Below, piece after piece: positions 7,535 through 16,269 of a stretch of 64,000 bases of DNA. The notes under the pieces were generated by a model. That model searched no databases. It was not told the DNA's origin and saw only the letters and a program-made list of their open reading frames with translations. Source of the DNA: JAEUOS01 sp964470865. GTDB lineage: Bacteria; Pseudomonadota; Gammaproteobacteria; Burkholderiales; JAEUOS01. A program made the position numbers and the translations under genes. The stretch covers positions 1 to 64,000 of the forward strand of contig CAYYFR010000008.1 of the NCBI GenBank assembly GCA_964470865.1, in the 5' to 3' direction. Position 1 is the stretch's first letter, and each line of letters opens with the position of its first letter.

Positions 7535-8150
7535 GTGTGTCTCCGGAAGTGTCTTCATTCTGCGAAACGGCGATGATTTTCTCGACCTTGATGGCGGACT
7601 GCCCGTTGCGCACGCCGTAGCGGCGGCAACACCGGCTGCCACGCCTTGTTATAGCCATCCAGCACCAGCGCCAGCATGCGCTGGGTGATGCGCTCATCGG
7701 TCGGCGTGAAATCGCGCCTTCGACGCGGGTATTGATGCGGCTGTCGCCGCCGAACATGTTGTCAACCAGCGTGAAAACCAAGGTCGGATCGAAGATGATC
7801 GGCGAATTGCCGCGCAAGGGCTTGGTCTGCACGATATTGAGGTTGGTCGGCTGCACCAGATTGCGCACGAATTCACCATACTTCGTGACCCGCACCGGTC
7901 CGACCGGGATTTCGGGGCTTCTGCGCAGAAAGTTGAACAGGCCAACCCGCAACGGGCGCGCGAAGCGCTCATTGATGATCTCCAGCGTGGGCATCCGGCC
8001 ACGCACGATGCGCTCCTGCCTGGCCAGGTTGCAGGGCTTTGGGCCCGCGCTGGATTCGGGCGCGGCATCGACTTCATCATCGCCATTGACACCATTGACG
8101 CCCTTGAGAAGGGCATCGACTTCGTCCTGGAAGAGAATTTCTGTGGACAT
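7527..8150 (-). pseudogene. fliM: Main-operon fliM, disrupted by a frameshift and a deletion of about 390 bp
   Basis: The first ~145 codons are normal FliM, including the CheY-binding peptide LFQDEVDALLKGV and NMFGGDSRINTRVEG. At about 7715-7718 one base is missing, and the FliM sequence (RDFTPTDERITQRMLALVL) continues in another frame. At about 7622-7632 the text jumps from the equivalent of residue ~172 to ~303 of the intact FliM2, and the original frame is regained for YGVRNGQSAIKVEKII. A 207-residue open frame remains. It lacks half of the middle domain and nearly all of the FliN-like domain, so it cannot act as a normal FliM. An assembly error is possible in this gapped scaffold. The product would keep only the CheY-P-binding end. 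Confidence 0.85.
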
Positions 8151-8183
8151 GCTTGCCTGAAAGGTGCGCTTGGGAAAGCAGGT

Positions 8184-8699
8184 CTACTGAATGATGAACG
8201 ACGAAAAATGCACATCGGTGACGCCGACTTCATCGTTCTTGGTGCCCGTTGTGCTGGAGTCGGCCAGCGCGGCGCGCGCCAGGGCAACCAGTTCCGAGGC
8301 CAGCTTGGCCTTGCCCTGGGGCGATGCGAGTTCGTCAGCGGTACGGCTGGTGAGCAGCAGCAGCACCCGGCTGCGGATCAGCGGCATTTGAGCTTTCAGG
8401 GCCTCGCCAACATCGGCCGCATGTACTTCGTAGGTCAAGCCGATCTGCAGATAGTGCTCACGTCCGGGGTCGGCCAGATTGACGGTGAAGGGCTCGAGCG
8501 CGGTGAACACCGGCGGCCCCGAGCGGGTCGCCTTCTTGGCTTCGGGCTTGGCGCCGGCCACATTCTTCTTCATCAAGAGGAATGCGGCGCCGCCACCGGC
8601 GGCTGCCAGCAGAACCAGTGCCGCGATGATGATGATCAGTAGTTTCTTGCCCTTTTTCTTCGGCGCCATGCCGGCGTCGGCGACTGCTGCTGTTGACAT
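8184..8699 (-). CDS. fliL: Flagellar basal body-associated protein FliL, main-operon copy
   Basis: The 171-residue protein has a lysine-rich cytoplasmic start (APKKKGKK), one membrane helix (LLIIIIAALVLLAAAGGGAA) and a periplasmic FliL domain ending VTDVHFSSFIIQ. ATG 8699 is chosen because GAGGAG precedes it; upstream codons up to 8744 do not look like FliL. It lies 33 nt before the broken fliM. The sequencing gap separates it from fliK. Confidence 0.93.
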   Translation of the reverse strand: MSTAAVADAGMAPKKKGKKLLIIIIAALVLLAAAGGGAAFLLMKKNVAGAKPEAKKATRSGPPVFTALEPFTVNLADPGREHYLQIGLTYEVHAADVGEALKAQMPLIRSRVLLLLTSRTADELASPQGKAKLASELVALARAALADSSTTGTKNDEVGVTDVHFSSFIIQ

Positions 8700-8869
8700 C
8701 GATTGCTCCTCTGCGAGGTTGGGTCGGGCCGTGCCCGCATGCACCGGTTGCCAGCCCGGGGAATCGGGCGAAAACCAGCTCCAGACGGCCTATTGTTGCC
8801 TTGCGGGAGAGCTGCCCAAGCGCAGAGAATGCGGTGCTTTGCGCCTCTTTTGCGCGCACCGGGCGCCGC

Positions 8870-8969
8870 NNNNNNNNNNNNNNNNNNNNNNNNNNNNNNN
8901 NNNNNNNNNNNNNNNNNNNNNNNNNNNNNNNNNNNNNNNNNNNNNNNNNNNNNNNNNNNNNNNNNNNNN
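8870..8969. other. Assembly gap (100 N) in the fliK-fliL spacer
   Basis: Exactly 100 undetermined bases, the conventional placeholder for a gap of unknown length. It sits between the fliK stop (9018) and fliL start (8699), so no recognised gene is cut. The known flanks (8700-8869 and 8970-9017) show no gene and no shared end sequence. The true distance, and whether a repeat sits here, cannot be known. Confidence 0.95.
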
Positions 8970-9017
8970 GCGCTGTCTACGGCAGGGTTGACGGCAGCAA
9001 TCGAACCGGTCGCCTGT

Positions 9018-10205
9018 TCAGGCGAAAGTGTCGACCAGGCCGCGCGCCGCTTGTGGGGTGCGTGCAACCAGACCGTCGATTGCGCTGCCCTGCAGCACCC
9101 CGCGTGTGACAAACGTTTGGCGCTGCCGTGCAGTCTCGTGCTCGTCACGCAACTGCTGGCCGAAGCTCTGGTCGCCGACGCTTGTCTCGCCCATCGAGAT
9201 GCCGCTTTCGGCGAGCATTTCCTGCAAGCGGTGCAGGGCATCTTCGACCGCGACACGGGTTTCCGGCTGGGTCACCGCGAAGCTTATGACCGCTTCGTTG
9301 TTCTGCATTTCAATGCGCACCGAAATCGGGCCCAGATCGGCCGGTTTGACGCGAATTTCGGCATGTTCGATGCCATTCTTGGCAAGCCATGTGACCTGCT
9401 GCGCGGTTTCGTCGGCAAAACGTGGCGTGCCCACGCGCGACTCGACCGATAGTGTGTGCGGCAGCGGCACGGCGTTGCGCAAAGCGCCGGCCTCGGCATG
9501 CAGCGGCGTCGCGCCCCATCCGAGCGCATCGGTACTTGCGAGAAGTGCGTCGAATGTGCTGCCTGTGGGCCGCGCTTCGGCGCTTGCTTTCGCAGTGGTT
9601 TGGGCAATGGCCGTGGGTTGATCGGCGCCGGCCGCAATTTGCGAGGCAGTCATGCGCAAACCGCTCAAGTCGGCGCGCAAACTGCGGCCATTGTCCGCTT
9701 GCAACTCGACAGTGCGACTGGCTCTGCTGCTGCTGCCGCTGCCGGCTTCCAGAAGAGTTGCTGTCGGATCGGTGATCCGGCCGTTGAGCGGATTGGCGCT
9801 CGCGTCGGCCGCGCCCGTCCGAGCCAGGATCGACGTCGCCAGCGTCTCCGGCACGGCAGGGCGCACCATGGGTGCCGGTGGCGTCCACAGGGACGGGAAC
9901 TGCGCGGGATCGAGCACAGTGCCAGGCGTTCCGGCATCTATGGCAGTGTGTGCCATGCCGTCGCCTTCGACACCACTGGCCATCTCCGTGGCGCTGTGTG
10001 TCGCTGCCGTCGTAGCGCCAGGGGCATCGTCCGCAGACGCTTGCCCGGTGGCTTTGCCGGGGGCGGGAGAAGCGGCTTGCCGTTGGCGCAGGATATCGGC
10101 GAAGCGTGCCTGGCCTGGATCAGGTGATTGATCCTGCGCCTGATGGGCGACATCGGGTTTGGGCTGGGGTGGTGGCGAATTGTTCAGGCTGGTAAGTGGC
10201 GACAT
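9018..10205 (-). CDS. fliK: Flagellar hook-length control protein FliK
   Basis: FliK is a secreted ruler that stops hook growth and switches FlhB specificity. The 395-residue protein has a long low-complexity N-terminal part rich in Ala, Pro, Gln and Thr. Its C-terminal Flg_hook domain (about residues 280-365) includes AEIRVKPADLGPISVRIEM and FAVTQPETRVAVEDALHRL. The last residues are variable. Its place between fliJ and fliL is the usual one. A second FliK-like gene lies at 17288-18436. Confidence 0.93.
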   Translation of the reverse strand: MSPLTSLNNSPPPQPKPDVAHQAQDQSPDPGQARFADILRQRQAASPAPGKATGQASADDAPGATTAATHSATEMASGVEGDGMAHTAIDAGTPGTVLDPAQFPSLWTPPAPMVRPAVPETLATSILARTGAADASANPLNGRITDPTATLLEAGSGSSSRASRTVELQADNGRSLRADLSGLRMTASQIAAGADQPTAIAQTTAKASAEARPTGSTFDALLASTDALGWGATPLHAEAGALRNAVPLPHTLSVESRVGTPRFADETAQQVTWLAKNGIEHAEIRVKPADLGPISVRIEMQNNEAVISFAVTQPETRVAVEDALHRLQEMLAESGISMGETSVGDQSFGQQLRDEHETARQRQTFVTRGVLQGSAIDGLVARTPQAARGLVDTFA

Positions 10206-10255
10206 GCTGGATTCCCGGTATCAATGAAGCGCTGAAAGATGTTCTCTTGGCATGC

Positions 10256-10705
10256 CTATTCGCCAAAAGCGAAGCGTTGGCCGCTCACCGCTCGCGCGCC
10301 GAATTCGTCCTGCTGCTTTTGCTCGCGGCGCCCGTGTGCACGTGATTCAAGCGCATCGCGGCGGGCGGAAATGGCATTGAATGAACTGAGCGAGCGTTGC
10401 TGGCCTTGCCATTGGTTGCGCGCACTGTCGATCTGGTTGCGCCAGAATCCGACTTCGTTTTCCTGCTGCTTCACCGCTTCGTCGAGCTTGACCAGGAAGG
10501 CGCGAAAATTCCGCACTTCTGCTACCGCAGCGCCGCGGACCACCGCAGTGTCAAGGCGCGCGCGGTACTCGTCGCGGTAATTGACCAACACATCGTGTTT
10601 TTGATCCGATTCGCGCAAGCGGGCGTTGAGTTGGCCTACCTTGATGGCAGCGGAATCGGTCTTGCGTTGGGCTACGTCTATCAAGGTGGCGAAGGATCTG
10701 GTCAT
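10256..10705 (-). CDS. fliJ: Flagellar export chaperone/stalk protein FliJ
   Basis: FliJ is the coiled-coil protein that inserts into the FliI hexamer and links it to FlhA. The 149-residue sequence starts MTRSFATLIDVAQRKTDSAA and is highly charged and predicted helical throughout (for example RLRESDQKHDVLVNYRDEY). ATG 10705 is preceded by GAGAGACAAACT. Longer upstream extension overlaps the fliI end and is not FliJ-like. It sits between fliI and fliK. Confidence 0.9.
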   Translation of the reverse strand: MTRSFATLIDVAQRKTDSAAIKVGQLNARLRESDQKHDVLVNYRDEYRARLDTAVVRGAAVAEVRNFRAFLVKLDEAVKQQENEVGFWRNQIDSARNQWQGQQRSLSSFNAISARRDALESRAHGRREQKQQDEFGARAVSGQRFAFGE

Positions 10706-10829
10706 AGTTTGTCTCTCTGATGGGCGCGCGGATGGTTGATGTGGGGCGCGCGAGTGCTGCAGTGGTGGTGGTTTGAAAAGGCGGTGCTGCGAAGGGCGGC
10801 GACGCTGGGGCAACGCGATAGGCTGTGCC

Positions 10830-12272
10830 TCATGCGCCGCCGCCCACCAGATCGCGCAATTGCGCCTGGCTTTGCTCGAAGCCGGCGTGCTCATGGATGT
10901 CCTGCTGCAGGAAGGCCTCGAGACGCGGCCACAGGGCGATGGCCTGGTCGAGCACCGGGTCGCTGCCGGCCGCATAGGCACCCACGTTGATGAGGTCGCG
11001 GTTGCGCTGGTATCGCGCGATCAGTGTCTTGAACTGCTTGGCCCGCCGCACATCATCCGGTCGCGCCACCGCGTGCATGACTCGGCTGATGGACTGTTCG
11101 ATGTCGATGGCCGGGTAGTGACCGGCATCGGCCAGACTGCGTGACAATACAATGTGACCGTCGAGGATGGCGCGGGCCGCATCGGCGATCGGATCCTGCT
11201 GGTCGTCGCCTTCGGTAAGTACGGTATAGAAGGCGGTAATCGACCCGGCAGCGCTGGCGTCGACGCCATCACGGGTTGAGCCGTTGCCGGCTCTTTCCAC
11301 CAGTTGCGGCAGCTTGGCAAAAACCGATGGCGGATAGCCCTTGGTGGCCGGCGGCTCACCGATGGCCAGCGCGATTTCTCGCTGTGCCATGGCGTAGCGC
11401 GTCAGCGAATCCATGATCAGGAGCACGTTCTTGCCCTGGTTGCGAAAGTACTCTGCGATGGTCGTCGCGTAGGCGGCGCCCTGCATGCGCAACAGCGGCG
11501 GCACGTCGGCCGGTGCTGCGATCACCACTGCGCGCGAAAGACCATCCTCACCGAGGGATTCCTCGATGAATTCCTTGACCTCGCGGCCGCGCTCGCCGAT
11601 CAAGCCGACCACGGTTACGTCGGCGTTGGTGTAGCGCGCCATCATGCCCAGCAGCACGCTTTTGCCCACGCCGGAGCCGGCGAACAGGCCCATGCGCTGG
11701 CCCCGTCCAACCGTCAGCAGCGCATTGATGGCGCGCACGCCGGTGTCCAGTGGCTGGCTGATCGGTATTCGATCGATCGGATTGAGCGGACGTGAGGACA
11801 GCGGCACCTTGGCCTCAATATCCAGCGCGCCCAGGGAATCCAGTGGCCGGCCCTGGGCGTCGAGCACCCGGCCCAGCAAGCCCACACCTACCGGCAGATG
11901 CTTGGTACGGTCCTCGGCGCGGCGCCACGGATGATTGCGGCGGCCCGGTTGCGGGCGCGCCACGTGCGAATCCGCCGCAGTCACCGCAGCGCCCGGGGTC
12001 AGTCCGAACACATCGGTGGTCGGCATCAGGAACAACTTGTTGCCGGCGAAGCCGACCACTTCAGCTTCGACCGGATTCATGCCGTCCTGACTGACCAGGC
12101 AGGTGCTGCCGACCGGCAGGCGCAGTCCGACCGCTTCCATCACCAGGCCGGCGACGCGGGTCAAGCGGCCCTCGGCGCGAATGGTCGAGACGGCCGCCAG
12201 ATGGCCGCTGCATTGCGCAAGGAATTCCGGCCATGGATCGGGGCCGGGAGCGCCCGGTGGCAGGCTCGTCAT
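10830..12272 (-). CDS. fliI: Flagellum-specific ATPase FliI
   Basis: FliI is the F1-like hexameric ATPase of the export apparatus. The 480-residue protein has the N-terminal beta-barrel domain, the ATPase core with Walker A GSGVGKS at residues 199-205, and Walker B in LLIMDSLTRYAMAQREIALA. The C-terminal domain ends near IHEHAGFEQSQAQLRDL. ATG 12272 overlaps the fliH stop by 1 nt. The insertion between barrel and ATPase core (about residues 103-130) is arginine-rich. This is the complete copy; a fragment of a second fliI survives at 2064-2190. Confidence 0.96.
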   Translation of the reverse strand: MTSLPPGAPGPDPWPEFLAQCSGHLAAVSTIRAEGRLTRVAGLVMEAVGLRLPVGSTCLVSQDGMNPVEAEVVGFAGNKLFLMPTTDVFGLTPGAAVTAADSHVARPQPGRRNHPWRRAEDRTKHLPVGVGLLGRVLDAQGRPLDSLGALDIEAKVPLSSRPLNPIDRIPISQPLDTGVRAINALLTVGRGQRMGLFAGSGVGKSVLLGMMARYTNADVTVVGLIGERGREVKEFIEESLGEDGLSRAVVIAAPADVPPLLRMQGAAYATTIAEYFRNQGKNVLLIMDSLTRYAMAQREIALAIGEPPATKGYPPSVFAKLPQLVERAGNGSTRDGVDASAAGSITAFYTVLTEGDDQQDPIADAARAILDGHIVLSRSLADAGHYPAIDIEQSISRVMHAVARPDDVRRAKQFKTLIARYQRNRDLINVGAYAAGSDPVLDQAIALWPRLEAFLQQDIHEHAGFEQSQAQLRDLVGGGA

Positions 12273-12931
12273 CAGGCCACCGCCATGCTGTCGGTCTTTG
12301 CCGTACCGGCGTCGGCCAAGCCGAGCGCCGCCGCGGCGCGCCGCCAGCGTGCGGCCAGGGTCGCGTCGACCGAGCCGTTGGCAGTCATCACGCGGCAGCC
12401 ACCGGGTTCGATGCGCGTGTCCTCGGTCAGGCGCCACTGCTCGATCGCCAGGTCGTCGCCCAGGTGACGCCGCACAAAGTCGATGTCGCCGGGGTTGAGC
12501 AGAAGCTGCGGGTGAGCGCCGCCGTCGGCCAGGTCGAGCGCCTCGCGCACCGCGGGCAGCAGCGACTGCGGATTGTGTGTGAGTTCGGTGCGCAGGACGT
12601 GTTGCGCGATTTCTGTGGCAAGCGCCAGGAGTGCTTGCGCGGTTTCATCGCTGAGCGCCACCCGCGCACGATCGAGCGCACCTGCCAGGGTGCGCAGGTG
12701 CGTGGTCTCGGCGCTCAGCGCATCACGCGCATCGGCACGCCCGCTGGCGAAGCCGGCGTTGTAGCCCTCGCTGCGCGCACTTTCGGTCAAGCGCGCCAAC
12801 TCAGCCCCGCTGATCATCGCCCGTGACGCAGGCTCGGGCGCTTCGTCCGCTTGCGTCGACAGGGTTGCGAACTGCCATCGCTGATAACTGCTGGCACCGC
12901 TTACGCCTTGTTTAGACGAAACTGTCGTCAC
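12272..12931 (-). CDS. fliH: Flagellar assembly protein FliH
   Basis: FliH is the stator-like regulator that holds FliI in the cytoplasm and docks it on FliN. The 219-residue protein shows an N-terminal export region, a central helical part with GYNAGFASGRADARDAL (typical GxxxG-like FliH repeat area) and a C-terminal domain that binds FliI. GTG 12931 is chosen as start because GGAGG lies 5 nt ahead; it overlaps the fliG end by 20 nt. The stop overlaps the fliI start by one base. Confidence 0.9.
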   Translation of the reverse strand: MTTVSSKQGVSGASSYQRWQFATLSTQADEAPEPASRAMISGAELARLTESARSEGYNAGFASGRADARDALSAETTHLRTLAGALDRARVALSDETAQALLALATEIAQHVLRTELTHNPQSLLPAVREALDLADGGAHPQLLLNPGDIDFVRRHLGDDLAIEQWRLTEDTRIEPGGCRVMTANGSVDATLAARWRRAAAALGLADAGTAKTDSMAVA

Positions 12932-13907
12932 CTGAGCCTCCGAGCACGATTTGTCCCTCGTCGGCCAAGCGCCGCACGATTTTGAGAATTTCCTTCTGTT
13001 CCGCTTCGACGTCGGACAAGCGTACCGGGCCGCGCGATTCGAGGTCTTCCTTGAGCATCTCGGCGGCACGCGAGGACATGTTGCGCAGGATCTTCTCGCG
13101 CAGGTCGGGTGGTGCGCCCTTGAGTGCCACCACCAGGGATTCGGACTGCACTTCCTTGAGCACGGCCTGAATGCCGCGGTCATCGACATCCATCAGGTTC
13201 TCGAAGACGAACATTTCGTCCATGATTCCCTGGGCGATGCCGTCGTCGACGCTGCGTACTGCTTCGAGAATCGACGCCTCGGAGGTGCCGCCGACGAAAT
13301 TCAGAATCTCGGCGGCGATGCGCACCCCTCCCAGAGCGGAGGTGCCGATCTGCTGCGATCCGCTGAACACTTTCGTTATGGTCTCGTTGAGTTCATGCAG
13401 TGCGCTCGGGTGAATTCCGTCAAGAGTCGCGATGCGCATCACTACATCAGCGCGCACGCGCTCGGTGAGCACGTTCAGGACCGCGGCCGCGTGATCGCGT
13501 TCAAGGTGTACCAGGATCGAGGCAATGATCTGCGGGTGCTCGTTCTTCACCAGTTCGGCCACCGAGGCGGCATCCATCCATTTCAGGCTCTCGATGCCGG
13601 CGCTGTCGCCGTTGTGCAGAATGCGGTCGAGCACCAACTTGGCTTTCTCCTGGCCCAGGGCGCGGTTGAGCACCGAGCGTATATAGTCGTCCGAATCAAG
13701 GCCGATCGAGGTCTGCTCGCCGGCCTGCGTGCTGAACTTGGTCAGCACCGAATCGATTCTTTCGCGCGATACGTTCTTCAGGGCAGCCATTGCCGTGCCC
13801 AGCTTCTGCGCTTCCTTGGGCGAGAGCAGTCTGAAGACTTCCGATGCCTCCTCTTGGCCCAGAGACATCAGCAGGATCGCGCCTTCGTCGACGCCGGCGT
13901 CACTCAT
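12912..13907 (-). CDS. fliG: Flagellar motor switch protein FliG, main-operon copy
   Basis: The 331-residue protein carries the N-terminal FliF-binding domain, the EHPQ motif (KNEHPQIIASILVHL) and the C-terminal torque domain LREKILRNMSSRAAEML with the conserved charged residues. It aligns without gaps to the satellite FliG, with differences mostly in surface positions. Its ATG overlaps the fliF stop by 4 nt, which couples the two proteins that bind each other. Confidence 0.96.
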   Translation of the reverse strand: MSDAGVDEGAILLMSLGQEEASEVFRLLSPKEAQKLGTAMAALKNVSRERIDSVLTKFSTQAGEQTSIGLDSDDYIRSVLNRALGQEKAKLVLDRILHNGDSAGIESLKWMDAASVAELVKNEHPQIIASILVHLERDHAAAVLNVLTERVRADVVMRIATLDGIHPSALHELNETITKVFSGSQQIGTSALGGVRIAAEILNFVGGTSEASILEAVRSVDDGIAQGIMDEMFVFENLMDVDDRGIQAVLKEVQSESLVVALKGAPPDLREKILRNMSSRAAEMLKEDLESRGPVRLSDVEAEQKEILKIVRRLADEGQIVLGGSGDDSFV

Positions 13908-15526
13908 TGATTGACCCAGTTGCGCACCACGTTGGCTACCACCTTTGGATCCTGTTTGGCCAGGGCGCGTGCATTGTCAAGCGGGCTTGGCAGGGCTGCG
14001 GCACCCGGCGCCGCCGCTTCGATCTCGCGACGCTGCTCAGGCGAGGGCTCAGGCGGCCGATGGGCCAGGATCTGCCGCAACAGCGGGCGCAGCACACCCA
14101 GGAGGATGTACAGCACAACGGCTGCAATCAGCGCCTGCTTGCCCAGGTCCTTGATCAGGCTGAGATTGTCGGCCTGCTTCCAGATCGGCACTTCAGGCAG
14201 CACTTCGACCTCGCGCGGAGTGAACGCCGCGTTGAGAACGTTGATCGAGTCGCCGCGGTCCTTGGAGAAGCCCATGGCCTCCTTGACCAACGCGTCGACC
14301 TTGGTGACCTCTTCTGCCACCAGCGGAACCGCCGGCGCGCCGGGTTTGGCGCCGGCCGGCTTGCGATGATTGAGGATCACCGCAACCGACAGTCGCTTTA
14401 CCGCGCCGGTGGCGCTCTTGACGCGACGCACGGTCTTGTCGATTTCGTAGTTGGTGACCGATTCGCGGCGGCCGCCGCTTCCATTCGCACCCGCAGCGCC
14501 AGGCACCGGGTTGGTGGGAGCGCCGGCGATTTGCGCATTCCCCGCCGGTGGCGGCTGGTTCGACAAGGCGCCGGGCACGCCGGCAGCCGCGCCGGCACCG
14601 CTGCCTGCCTCGCTGATTTGCTGGCTGCGCACCACCGCTTCGTCCTTGCCCTGGTTCGGCTTGAAGTTCTCCGAGGTCTGTTCGGTCTGGTTGAAATCGA
14701 TGTCGGCGGTGACCTGGGCGCGCACGTTGTCGGCGCCATACAGCGGCGTCAGGATTTCCATGATGCGCTTGACGTGCGCCTGCTCGACCTGCTGCACGTA
14801 CAAGAGCTGGGTCGCATCGAGCTGGCCGCCGGCGGCGTTCTCGGGGGCGGGCGAAAGCAGGTTGCCGTTCTGGTCGACGATGCTGACATTTTTCGCCGGC
14901 AGATCCGGCAGGCTCGACGACACCAGGTGCATGATGCCCGAGACCTGCGAGCGCTCGAGCGTCTTGCCGGCATACACCGAGAGCAGGACCGATGCAGTCG
15001 GCCGCTGCTGCTCGCGCATGAAGATCGAGGTCTTGGGAATGGCCAGGTGCACGCGCGCGGACTGCACCGCAGCCAGCGACTGGATCGATTTGGTCAACTC
15101 TCCTTCAAGCGCGCGCTGGTAGTTGACCTGTTCCTGGAACTGGGTGGCGCCGAACTTCTGGTTGTCGATCAGATCAAAGCCGACGTTGCCGCCCTTGGGT
15201 AATCCGGCGGAGGCCAGCTTGAGACGGGTTTCGTGCACCAGAGGCGCAGGTACCAGAATGGCGCCACCATCCGCCATCTTGTACGGTACGCTCTGCTGAT
15301 TGAGCGCGGCGATGATCGCGCCGCCGTCCTTGTCCGGAATCTGGCTGAACAGGATTCGATAGTCGGGGGCCTGGCTCCAGATCCAGGCGGCGCTGAGAAT
15401 CGCTATCGAGGCCGCAGTGCCGATCATGCTGGCGATCTTGTTGCCTGCGGGAAGCGCGCGCCAGCCGGCCAAAAGGTTGCTGCCCGGCAGGGTGCTGCCG
15501 GCGATTGCCAATGCGTTGTCTGCCAT
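13904..15526 (-). CDS. fliF: Flagellar MS-ring protein FliF
   Basis: FliF builds the MS ring, the base for C ring and export gate. The 540-residue protein has TM1 near residues 29-48 (IASMIGTAASIAILSAAWIW), periplasmic ring-building motifs, and a long low-complexity segment rich in Gly and Ala (about residues 300-350). TM2 (ALIAAVVLYILLGVL) follows near residue 455, and the C-terminal FliG-binding tail ends PKVVANVVRNWVNQ. ATG 15526 (MADNALAIAG) is used; the upstream in-frame codons are not FliF-like. It is the first gene of the main operon and diverges from fliE, with the promoters in 15527-15735. Confidence 0.96.
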   Translation of the reverse strand: MADNALAIAGSTLPGSNLLAGWRALPAGNKIASMIGTAASIAILSAAWIWSQAPDYRILFSQIPDKDGGAIIAALNQQSVPYKMADGGAILVPAPLVHETRLKLASAGLPKGGNVGFDLIDNQKFGATQFQEQVNYQRALEGELTKSIQSLAAVQSARVHLAIPKTSIFMREQQRPTASVLLSVYAGKTLERSQVSGIMHLVSSSLPDLPAKNVSIVDQNGNLLSPAPENAAGGQLDATQLLYVQQVEQAHVKRIMEILTPLYGADNVRAQVTADIDFNQTEQTSENFKPNQGKDEAVVRSQQISEAGSGAGAAAGVPGALSNQPPPAGNAQIAGAPTNPVPGAAGANGSGGRRESVTNYEIDKTVRRVKSATGAVKRLSVAVILNHRKPAGAKPGAPAVPLVAEEVTKVDALVKEAMGFSKDRGDSINVLNAAFTPREVEVLPEVPIWKQADNLSLIKDLGKQALIAAVVLYILLGVLRPLLRQILAHRPPEPSPEQRREIEAAAPGAAALPSPLDNARALAKQDPKVVANVVRNWVNQ

Positions 15527-15735
15527 GAAATACGTGTCCCGGGTGATACGAGGCTTGAGCACGATTATGCGAATCCCGGTACTGCGCCAAGAGGCGAGAA
15601 GAGCGGCTTTTGTCCGGCAATTCACGCCGCGCGCGCAGCGCTTGCGGGGCTAAGCTTGCCGTACTCGTGATCCAGGGGGGCGCTTCGGCCGACACAGTGC
15701 CGCCGCTCCCGACACGCCGCGAAAGGGAGTGCCGC

Positions 15736-16044
15736 ATGGATGCAATCAGTTCGATTTCCGCCGCCGGACGCGCGCTTGCCGCGCCTGCGATGCAGAGCGC
15801 TTTGACGAGCGCGCCCGCGGGCGCCAGCTTCGGTGATGCGCTAAGGGATGTGCTGGAGGGGGTGAATCGTGCCCAGGCCGATGCCAATGAGATGGGCAAG
15901 CGCTTTCAGTTGGGCGACACCAGCGTCAGTCTTGAAGAGACCATGATCGCGATGCAGAAATCAAGCATCTCGTTCCAGGCCGTGGTGCAGGCACGCAATC
16001 GGCTGATGTCGGCCTATCACGACATCATGAACATGAGCGTTTGA
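15736..16044 (+). CDS. fliE: Flagellar hook-basal body protein FliE
   Basis: FliE joins the MS ring to the rod. The 102-residue protein has the usual length and the C-terminal conserved block SLEETMIAMQKSSISFQAVV then RNRLMSAYHDIMNMSV. ATG 15736 follows AAAGGGAG. The gene ends one base before an assembly gap, and its last 55 bases are repeated after the gap. It is transcribed away from fliF. Confidence 0.96.
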   Translation: MDAISSISAAGRALAAPAMQSALTSAPAGASFGDALRDVLEGVNRAQADANEMGKRFQLGDTSVSLEETMIAMQKSSISFQAVVQARNRLMSAYHDIMNMSV

Positions 16045-16199
16045 NNNNNNNNNNNNNNNNNNNNNNNNNNNNNNNNNNNNNNNNNNNNNNNNNNNNNNNN
16101 NNNNNNNNNNNNNNNNNNNNNNNNNNNNNNNNNNNNNNNNNNNNGGCACGCAATCGGCTGATGTCGGCCTATCACGACATCATGAACATGAGCGTTTGA
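16045..16199. other. Assembly gap (100 N) followed by a duplicated contig end
   Basis: Bases 16045-16144 are N. The 55 bases after the gap (16145-16199) are identical to the 55 bases before it (15990-16044), the 3' end of fliE. This looks like two contigs sharing one 55-mer that a scaffolder joined with N instead of merging. The second fliE end is therefore almost surely not a real duplication. Confidence 0.9.
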
Positions 16200-16227
16200 G
16201 GTTTCGAGGGCAAGCGCTTCACCGCCT

Positions 16228-16269
16228 CCGTCAGGCTCAACCCCGTCAGGCTCAACCCCCTCAGGCTCA
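16228..16269. repeat. Three tandem copies of a ~14-15-nt unit (GTCAGGCTCAACCCC)
   Basis: The unit occurs three times between the end of fliE and the end of ycgR. The ycgR stop codon lies inside the third copy. Small sequence differences separate the copies. A slipped-strand repeat is the simplest explanation. Confidence 0.8.

Noticed and set aside
16145..16199. Apparent second copy of the fliE 3' end
   Set aside because: It is exactly the 55 bases that precede the N run, which is best explained by unmerged contig ends.
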